Source of the DNA: Hyphomicrobiales bacterium
Lineage (GTDB): Bacteria > Pseudomonadota > Alphaproteobacteria > Rhizobiales > Xanthobacteraceae
Length of the DNA: 20,170 nucleotides
Assembly (NCBI GenBank): GCA_016201085.1
Contig: JACQDO010000483.1
Location: forward strand, 1 to 20,170
Direction: 5' to 3'
This document shows, one piece after another, positions 13,107-20,170 of the stretch. Position 1 is the stretch's first letter; each line of letters opens with the position of its first letter. A program made the translations under genes and the position numbers. The notes beneath the pieces are model-generated. The model made no database searches, was not told the origin of the DNA, and saw only the letters and a list, made by a program, of their open reading frames with translations.

Positions 13107-13280
13107 GGGCGTCAATTCTCCTGAAAATGTGGCTCGTAGCGAGAGTGCCGCCGTCTTCACGGCGATTCAAGGGCATCGGCCATCAACACCATGAGAGGCC
13201 GATTCGTGTGGAAAAGCGACGGGTTCTCACCCCCGGACGAGCCCTGGCGAGGGGAGAAGCGGCCGTGACTGGCGGACGTC

Positions 13281-13466
13281 CTACCCCCGCACCAGCCACA
13301 CCACGATCACGCCGACCACGGCCGAGCCGATGCCGATCGTGCGCAGCGAGCTGTCATGGGTTTCCAGCACGCTTGCCATCGCCCGCTTGGCGTGCGCCGG
13401 AAAGGCAGCAAAGATCAGGCCTTCGATGACGCAGACCAATCCGAGCGCGGCCAGGAAGTCGGTCAT
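13281..13466 (-). CDS. DUF2065 small membrane protein (YjeT-like)
   Basis: This 61-residue protein has two membrane helices (about 3-22 and 42-58) joined by a basic linker (HAKRAMASVLETHDSSLRTIG). The pattern MTDFLAALGLVCVIEGL...P...GIGSAVVGVIVVWLVRG is that of DUF2065, often found directly after hflC. Function is unknown; the link to the HflKC membrane complex is from gene neighbourhood. It starts 23 nt after the hflC stop and has no clear ribosome binding site, so it probably relies on the hflKC transcript. Stop codon is TAG. The 174 bp between it and the protease hold no gene I can see. Confidence 0.88.
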   Translation of the reverse strand: MTDFLAALGLVCVIEGLIFAAFPAHAKRAMASVLETHDSSLRTIGIGSAVVGVIVVWLVRG

Positions 13467-13489
13467 GCCGGCCGCGCTCGGTTCTCGGG

Positions 13490-14410
13490 TTAACGCGCGG
13501 GCGCCGGAACGGCCGGCGGGGTCGCACTGTTGCTGCGCATCTTGCCGGACGGGTCGTTGAAGTAACGGAAGAAGTTGGTGTCCGGCTTGAGCAGCAGCCT
13601 GGTGTCGTTGTGCTTCATGCTGGCCTCGTAGGCCTGCATCGAGCGGTAGAAGGCGAAGAAATCCGGATCCTTGTTGAAGGCGTCGGCGAATATCTGGTTG
13701 CGCGTGGCGTCGCCCTCGCCGCGGATCTGCTCGGACTTCGACGTTGCCTCGGCGACCAGCACGGTCACCTCGCGATCGGCGCGCGAGCGGATTTCCTGCG
13801 CGCGCTGGGCGCCCTGCGCGCGGAATTCCGCCGCCTCGCGTTGGCGCTCGGTCTGCATGCGCTGATAGACCGCCTGGCTGTTCTGCTCCGGCAGGTCGGC
13901 GCGCCGGATACGCACGTCCACCACCACGATGCCATAGGCGGTGGCTTCGTGGTCGACCAGTTCGCGGATGCGCGCCATCAGTTCGGCGCGCTGGTCGCGT
14001 ACCACGTGGCTGAAAGTTACTTCGCCGAGCACGCGGCGCAGCGCCGAATTCAGCAGGATGGCGAGCTGCGAGTTGGCGCCCTGGATCGAGCCGAGCGTCT
14101 GGAAGAAGCGCAGCGGGTCCTGGATTTTATAGCGGGCGAAGGCATCGACCACCAACCGCTTCTGGTCGGAGGCGATCACTTCCTGCGCCGGCGCTTCCAG
14201 ATCGAGGATGCGCTTGTCGATATAGACCACGCTGTCGATGAACGGTGCCTTCACATGCAGGCCTGGCTGGGTGATCGGAGCCTGCGGATTACCGAGGCGG
14301 AGCACCAGCGCCTGCTGCGTCTGATAGATGGTGAACAGCGAGGAGTAAGCCACGATCAGCGCGGCGGCGATCAGCACGGCGATGACGCCGCCTATGACAT
14401 TGAGTTTCAT
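13490..14410 (-). CDS. hflC: HflC, protease-modulating SPFH membrane protein
   Basis: This 306-residue protein pairs with HflK to form the large SPFH cage around FtsH in the inner membrane, modulating its proteolysis. A single N-terminal helix (about 5-26) is followed by the SPFH domain (ALVLRLGNPQ...PGLHVKAPFIDSVVYIDKR), then a long charged coiled-coil (MQTERQREAAEFRAQGAQRAQEIRSRADREV) and the DPDFFAFYRSMQAYE segment typical of HflC. The C-terminus is Pro/Ala-rich. Its ATG overlaps the hflK stop by four bases (ATGA), so the two subunits are translationally coupled. The length is normal and nothing is missing. Confidence 0.96.
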   Translation of the reverse strand: MKLNVIGGVIAVLIAAALIVAYSSLFTIYQTQQALVLRLGNPQAPITQPGLHVKAPFIDSVVYIDKRILDLEAPAQEVIASDQKRLVVDAFARYKIQDPLRFFQTLGSIQGANSQLAILLNSALRRVLGEVTFSHVVRDQRAELMARIRELVDHEATAYGIVVVDVRIRRADLPEQNSQAVYQRMQTERQREAAEFRAQGAQRAQEIRSRADREVTVLVAEATSKSEQIRGEGDATRNQIFADAFNKDPDFFAFYRSMQAYEASMKHNDTRLLLKPDTNFFRYFNDPSGKMRSNSATPPAVPAPAR

Positions 14411-15546
14411 CGCTGGGCTCCCGACGGGCTGCGCGATTGCGTTGGACGGGAGAGCTCATTGAGCGGAAGGTAAGGCACCACGCTGGAACCGCCGTCGCGG
14501 CCGCTGGAATCGAGGATGATCTTGTCGGTCCCGCCGAGCACACGTTCCATGGTTTCCAGATACATGCGTTCGCGGGTGACGTCGGGCGCCTTCGTGTACT
14601 GCTCGTAGATTTTGAGGAAGCGCGAGGTCTGGCCGGTGGCTTCCGCCACCGTCTGCGACTTGTAGGCTTCCGCGGCCTGCGTGATCCGCGCCACGTTGCC
14701 GCGCGCTTCCGGCACTACGCGGTTGGAATAAGTCTGCGATTCGTTGACCGCCCGCTCGAGGTCGGCGCGCGCGGCCTGCACGTCGCGGAAGGCGTCGATC
14801 ACCTGCGCCGGCGGATCGACCTTCTGCAATTGCACTTGCTGGATGACGATGCCGGCGCCGTAATGGTCGAGTGTCTTCTGCATCAATTCCTGCACGGCAT
14901 TCTCGATGTTCTGCCGCGCGCCGGTCAGGATCGGCTGAATTTCGGAACGGCCGACCACCTCGCGCATGGCGCTTTCGGCCACCGCCTTCACGGTGCCTTC
15001 CGGATTCTGGATGTTGAACAAATATTGGCCGACCCCGGTCGGCTTGACCTTCCACAGCACCGAGAAGTCGACGTCGACGATGTTCTCGTCGCCGGTGAGC
15101 ATCAGGCTCTCCTCCGGCACGTCGCGGGTGGTGGTGCCGCGGCGGCTGTCCTCGACCACGCGCATGCCGATGTCGATCTTGTTGACGCGCAGCGCCTTGG
15201 GCGTGAGCACGGTCTCGATCGGATACGGCAGGTGGTAATTGAGGCCAGGCTGCACCTCGCGCACTTGCTGGCCGAAGCGCAGCACGACGCCGAGTTCATC
15301 CGCCTCGACCTTGAAGAAGCCGGACAGGCCCCAGAGCGCCACGGCCGCCAGCCCGAGAATGGCAAAGCCCTTGCCGCCGAGATTGCCGCCCGGCAGCACG
15401 CGGCGCAATTTGTCCTGGCCGCGGCGGAGAATTTCCTCCAGATCGGGGGGCGTGGGTCCCGACGACTGCGGTCCAGAGCTCCAGGGGCCCTTGCCGCCCG
15501 AGCCCCATGGCCCGCCGCCCCCGCCGCCCTGATTGGTCCATGGCAT
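14407..15546 (-). CDS. hflK: HflK, FtsH-associated SPFH membrane protein
   Basis: This 379-residue partner of HflC has the usual Gly/Pro-rich cytoplasmic start (MPWTNQGGGGGGPWG) and one membrane helix near 59-78. The SPFH domain begins VEADELGVVLRFG and includes PGLNYHLPYPIETV and the VDVDFSVLWKV strand. A coiled-coil follows (VQAARADLERAVNESQTYSNRVVPEARG), then the MYLETMERVL segment. The C-terminus is polar. Start choice: the ATG at 15546 has GGGAG 9 nt upstream; the frame extends 27 nt further without support. A promoter with 17-bp spacing lies 55 nt upstream, so hflK probably opens the hflK-hflC-DUF2065 transcript. Confidence 0.96.
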   Translation of the reverse strand: MPWTNQGGGGGGPWGSGGKGPWSSGPQSSGPTPPDLEEILRRGQDKLRRVLPGGNLGGKGFAILGLAAVALWGLSGFFKVEADELGVVLRFGQQVREVQPGLNYHLPYPIETVLTPKALRVNKIDIGMRVVEDSRRGTTTRDVPEESLMLTGDENIVDVDFSVLWKVKPTGVGQYLFNIQNPEGTVKAVAESAMREVVGRSEIQPILTGARQNIENAVQELMQKTLDHYGAGIVIQQVQLQKVDPPAQVIDAFRDVQAARADLERAVNESQTYSNRVVPEARGNVARITQAAEAYKSQTVAEATGQTSRFLKIYEQYTKAPDVTRERMYLETMERVLGGTDKIILDSSGRDGGSSVVPYLPLNELSRPTQSRSPSGAQR

Positions 15547-15600
15547 TGAAATGGTCTCCCAGCGCCGGGTCATTGGCCCGGCAGGTCTATGTGGGAACGG

Positions 15601-15629
15601 GTTATAGGGGAGGCAAGGCGGCGTTACAA
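15601..15629 (-). promoter_or_regulatory. Promoter of hflKC
   Basis: On the minus strand TTGTAA (15624-15629) and TATAAC (15601-15606) are 17 bp apart. The -10 ends 54 nt before the hflK ATG. It matches the housekeeping type; no heat-shock-type promoter was evident. Confidence 0.65.
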
Positions 15630-15681
15630 CGCGCGTTCATGCCGCGCCCGCGACTGGGATGCCGCGGGAATAAAACCGGTT

Positions 15682-15931
15682 TTAGTCGCGCCGCAGCGCT
15701 TTCTTGGACCGGCGCACGGGTGTCTCCGGCCCGGTATAGAACGAGTTACGCTCGCAAAAACCGCCGATACCGCTGACGGTCAGCATGCACTGCCGGTAGC
15801 TCACGAAGCCGCAGTTGCGGCCGCCGCCCTCGTGCCCGCCATATTCAGGGATATTAGATTTCGGCCTGACCGGCGCTGGGCGCCAAGAGCGCCAAGCCGG
15901 CCAGTAGTGCTGTCGTCGCCATCGTTCGCAT
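15682..15931 (-). pseudogene. Frameshifted DUF3551 secreted protein gene
   Basis: A start with an excellent ribosome binding site (AGGAGG, 5 nt before the ATG at 15931) opens a signal peptide, MRTMATTALLAGLALLAPS..., but the frame hits TAA at 15854 right after the cleavage region. In another frame the mature part of a DUF3551 protein continues to TAA at 15682: GGHEGGGRNCGFVSYRQC, then MLTVSGIGGFCERNSFY. The conserved YPWC segment is broken: TAT CCC survives in the first frame but Trp reads TGA. At least one stop and one frame change separate the halves. DUF3551 proteins are small exported proteins of Bradyrhizobium-like bacteria with unknown role. Confidence 0.8.
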
Positions 15932-15992
15932 GCAAGCCTCCTCGGATGCCACCGACCCGCCGCCAGGGGCCCAAGCTCGCTCGGATACGCCG

Positions 15993-16496
15993 CTAGCAGC
16001 GTATATAAGTAACAACGGCAAAGCCGGCATCATCCTGCGGTCCGGCATTATTTTCGCTGCGCGACACCTCACGCCACACTTTGGGATCGATCGGCGGGAA
16101 TTTCACATCGCCTGCCGGCGAGGCATGCACGTGGGTAATCTCCAGCCGGTCGGCCAGCGGCAGGGCGGCTGCGAACACGTCGCTGCCGCCGATAATCATG
16201 ATCTCGTCGGCGCCGCGCGCGGCGGCGTCCTGGCGCGCGAGGTCGAGCGCGGCGGCGAAGCTCGGCGCCGTCACCGCCCCGGGCGCGGCGAAATTGGCGT
16301 CGCGCGTGATGACGATATTGGTGCGCCGGTCAAGCGCCTTGCCGATCGACTGGAAGGTCTTGCGGCCCATGATGACCGGCTTGTCGAGGGTGAGCGTGCG
16401 GAAATGCCGGAGATCAGATTTCAGCCGCCAAGGCAACTGGCCGTCGCGGCCAATGATGTTGTTCTCGCCGATGGCGGCGACCAGTACGATTTTCAT
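15993..16496 (-). CDS. folA: Dihydrofolate reductase
   Basis: It reduces dihydrofolate to tetrahydrofolate with NADPH, regenerating the cofactor that thymidylate synthase consumes. The chain has 167 residues. Landmarks are the VAAIGENNIIGRDGQLPW loop, the catalytic acid D28 in LKSDLRHF, the cofactor-binding MGRKTFQSIG segment, IIGGSDVF, and ITHVHA with the conserved Thr. The ATG at 16496 overlaps the acetyltransferase stop (ATGA), so it is coupled to the genes upstream. A longer frame to 16559 only reads into that gene. Stop codon is TAG, inside a 20-bp near-palindrome. Confidence 0.96.
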   Translation of the reverse strand: MKIVLVAAIGENNIIGRDGQLPWRLKSDLRHFRTLTLDKPVIMGRKTFQSIGKALDRRTNIVITRDANFAAPGAVTAPSFAAALDLARQDAAARGADEIMIIGGSDVFAAALPLADRLEITHVHASPAGDVKFPPIDPKVWREVSRSENNAGPQDDAGFAVVTYIRC

Positions 16497-16980
16497 GACG
16501 TCACCCCTGCCCGGGCGAAATCCTGCAAAGCCTGGCCGCTGAGCCGGCAGATGCGCCAATCGTCCATCACCTGCGCGCCGATCGACTTATAGAAAGCGAT
16601 CGACGGTTTGTTCCAGTCGAGCACAGCCCATTCGAAACGCGCGAATTCCTGTTCGACGCATCGTTTGGCGAGCCGCGCCATCAGCGCCTTGCCGATGCCG
16701 TGGCCGCGGAATTGCGGACGTACGAACAGGTCCTCGACATAAATCCCGTGCCGGCCGCGGAAGGTCGAGTAGTTCAGGAACCAGACCGAGAAGCCGGCCG
16801 GCTCGCCGTTCCATTCGGCGATCTCGCAGAACAGTCGCGGCTGCGGCGCAAACAGCGCGGCGGCAATGGCTTCCGGCGTCGCGTCCATCTCGCCGCGCAG
16901 GTTCTCGTAGTCGGCCAGTTCGCACACCAGCGCATGGATCAGCGCGCTGTCGTCCGGCCGCGCGGCGCGGATGACGAGGC

Positions 16981-16984
<4 letters not shown>
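16493..16984 (-). CDS. GNAT N-acetyltransferase (diamine/thialysine acetyltransferase-like)
   Basis: This 163-residue acetyl-CoA-dependent transferase has the core in order: [23 protein letters not shown] at the start, [25 protein letters not shown], the acetyl-CoA loop RGHGIG at 93-98, and [19 protein letters not shown] with the conserved Asn and Tyr. The [16 protein letters not shown] block and the WNKP.IAFY end are those of the spermidine/spermine and thialysine acetyltransferase group, so a small amine is the likely acceptor; the substrate is not proven. The GTG start at 16984 overlaps the thyA frame stop (GTGA), and its stop overlaps folA. It is thus wedged between two thymidylate-cycle genes, an arrangement with no evident metabolic reason. 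Confidence 0.9.
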
Positions 16985-18892
<1,908 letters not shown>

Positions 18893-19053
18893 GGCTCGTC
18901 TCCTACGCCAGAATTCCATTAAATCCCCTCTGGCAGCCGGCAACACTGGGGCAGGATGCCGCATCGCGTCAACAAGAGACACGCCGCGCGGCGGACAATG
19001 GCGGCAGTCCCGGCGATTTTGCTAACGTACCGCGACTCCAGAGGGGGACCGTC

Positions 19054-19503
19054 ATGCGCATCGCCTTCGACCACATCCTCGTTGCCCGCATCCTGCTCAC
19101 GCTGACCACCGCCGGCTGGGCGGTGCTGACGATTTTCGCCGACTTCAACAAGACCCACGCCACCAATCCGAAATGGACCGGTCATGCCCGCTTCCACGTG
19201 GTCTGGCAGATATCGAGCTATGTCGGCTTCGGCCTCATGGCTTTCGCGCTGATCTGGTGGCCGGGCCCGCTCGCGCTGGAACGGCTCTATCTGGTGGCGC
19301 TGATGAGCGCCATCGTCTACGCCGCCTTCTTCACCGCGCTGATCGCAATGCCGATCTACGGCGGCGCGGCCTACGACAAGAACGGCTACAAGCCGTTCAA
19401 GGCGCCGATCCCGATCATCTCCAAGACCTGGGACGCCAATATCACCGCCTTCAGCATCCAGCTCATCATCCTGGCCGGCGGATTGATCGCAGTGTTCGCC
19501 TAA
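19054..19503 (+). CDS. Four-helix integral membrane protein, unknown function
   Basis: This 149-residue protein has four predicted membrane helices at about 9-28, 50-68, 78-98 and 130-148. Between helices 1 and 2 lies a striking polar motif, DFNKTHATNPKWTGHARFHVVWQ, rich in His, Asn and Trp. I have seen similar D-x-N-x-T-H-x-x-N-P-x-W-x-x-H-A-x-F-H patterns in small uncharacterised membrane families. Whether the histidines bind a metal or haem is not known. The ATG follows GAGGGGG by 6 nt. It is divergent from the receptor gene and convergent with tctA, with a shared bidirectional terminator after its stop. A transport link is only positional. Confidence 0.8.
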   Translation: MRIAFDHILVARILLTLTTAGWAVLTIFADFNKTHATNPKWTGHARFHVVWQISSYVGFGLMAFALIWWPGPLALERLYLVALMSAIVYAAFFTALIAMPIYGGAAYDKNGYKPFKAPIPIISKTWDANITAFSIQLIILAGGLIAVFA

Positions 19504-19509
19504 AAGCAA

Positions 19510-19535
19510 CAAGGCCGGCACATTGGCCGGCCTTG
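19510..19535. terminator. Bidirectional intrinsic terminator
   Basis: CAAGGCCGGC (19510-19519) pairs perfectly with GCCGGCCTTG (19526-19535) around ACATTG. The plus-strand tail is CTCTTGTTCG and the minus-strand tail is TTGCTTTTAGG. It lies between the convergent 19054 gene and tctA and can serve both. Confidence 0.8.
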
Positions 19536-19563
19536 CTCTTGTTCGTATCGCTTTCCGCGTCCG

Positions 19564-20170
19564 TTATTCGACGAACACCTCTTCGCGCCGCTTGCGGATC
19601 ATCGGCAGTGCGGCCAGCGCCAGCAGGAAGATCGCCACCAGCAGCAGCCCGGCCGAGATCGGCCGCGTCGCGAACACGGTGGCGTCGCCGCGCGCGATCA
19701 GCATGGCGCGCCGGAGATTTTCTTCCATGAGCGGTCCGAGCACGAAGGCCAGCACCAGCGGCGCCGGTTCGAAGTCGTGCTTGACCAGCCAATAGCCGAA
19801 CAGGCCGAAGATGGCGGCGATTACCACGTCGGTCGGCGAGTTGTTGATCGAGTAGATGCCGATGCAGCAGAACACGATGATCGAGGGATAAAGCAGCCGG
19901 TATGGTACCCGCAGCAGGGTCACCCACACGCCGACCAGCGGCAGGTTGATGATGACCAGCATCAGGTTGCCGAGCCACATCGAGGCGATCATGCCCCAGA
20001 ACAGTTCAGGCTGCTTCACCATCACTTGCGGGCCGGGGATGATGCCATGGATGGTCATCGCGCCGACCATCAGCGCCATCACCGCGTTCGGCGGAATGCC
20101 GAGCGTCAGCAACGGAATGAACGAGGTCTGCGCGGCTGCGTTGTTGGCGCTTTCCGGCGCGGCCACGCCC
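19564..20170 (-). CDS. tctA: TctA, large membrane subunit of a tripartite tricarboxylate transporter (C-terminal part)
   Basis: About 200 C-terminal residues of a protein normally near 500 are present; the rest lies past the right edge. The hallmark GVAAPESANNAAA motif begins the visible part, followed by SFIPLLTLGIPPNAVMALMVGAMTIHG and GPQVMVKQPELFWGMIASMWLGN, typical of TctA. Several membrane helices follow, and the chain ends in a basic tail, RKRREEVFVE. TctA forms the cation-coupled channel, TctB the small subunit and TctC the receptor. No tctB is seen here; it would usually lie upstream of tctA, beyond the window. The frame is intact as far as visible. Confidence 0.95.
   Translation of the reverse strand, partial: GVAAPESANNAAAQTSFIPLLTLGIPPNAVMALMVGAMTIHGIIPGPQVMVKQPELFWGMIASMWLGNLMLVIINLPLVGVWVTLLRVPYRLLYPSIIVFCCIGIYSINNSPTDVVIAAIFGLFGYWLVKHDFEPAPLVLAFVLGPLMEENLRRAMLIARGDATVFATRPISAGLLLVAIFLLALAALPMIRKRREEVFVE

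Noticed and set aside
13107..13280. Possible gene in the gap between the protease and DUF2065
   Set aside because: No frame with a start signal or a family pattern; only a weak CTCACCCC/GGGGAG inverted repeat is seen.
15985..16004. 20-bp near-palindrome ATACGC...GCGTAT at the folA stop
   Set aside because: It overlaps the last folA codons and has no U-run; too short to call a terminator or operator with confidence.

Overview
The window is high-GC, densely packed chromosomal DNA from an alphaproteobacterium. It most resembles the Hyphomicrobiales (Bradyrhizobium/Xanthobacter-like). The evidence is the gene set and order (Do-family protease, DUF2065, hflC, hflK, folA, thyA; ilvB-ilvN-ilvC; Bug/TctC receptors; a DUF3551 relic) and several intergenic palindromes typical of that order. 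I saw no rRNA, tRNA, CRISPR array, transposase or integrase.

Region 1 (1-5400, all minus strand) is the branched-chain amino acid locus. A sigma-70-like promoter (TTGACC-17-TATAAC) precedes a 25-residue leader peptide with an Ile/Leu/Val cluster and a complete four-segment attenuator. Then follow ilvB, ilvN, a 76-residue membrane protein, ilvC and a secreted LprI-like protein. A higBA toxin-antitoxin module sits between ilvN and the small membrane gene. It is bounded by two copies of the last 25 codons of ilvN, so ilvN keeps its end and the downstream gene keeps its ribosome binding site.

Region 2 (5400-8150, minus) holds two tandem secreted single-Cache-domain proteins of equal length, then miaA and an NTF2-like protein. 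The duplicated unit of about 720 bp carries hairpin, gene, promoter and a scrap of the miaA 3' end; the scrap has decayed in one copy.

Region 3 (8250-11520) is an accessory patch: a DUF433/DUF5615 toxin-antitoxin pair, a DUF1015 protein with a DGHHR motif, a weak lipoprotein candidate in less GC-rich DNA, and a D-2-hydroxyacid dehydrogenase whose usual catalytic His is Arg.

Region 4 (11560-17780, minus) handles envelope protein quality control (Do protease, DUF2065, HflC, HflK) and folate/thymidylate metabolism (thyA, a GNAT acetyltransferase and folA joined by 4-base overlaps). thyA has an in-frame amber codon at position 215 of an otherwise perfect 264-residue frame. A frameshifted DUF3551 gene lies between hflK and folA.

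Region 5 (17900-20170) holds a Bug/TctC solute receptor, a four-helix membrane protein on the plus strand, and the C-terminal part of TctA running off the right edge.

The observations I rate highest are the ilvN-end duplication around higBA, the thyA amber codon, the ilv attenuator, and the tandem Cache duplication that copied part of miaA.
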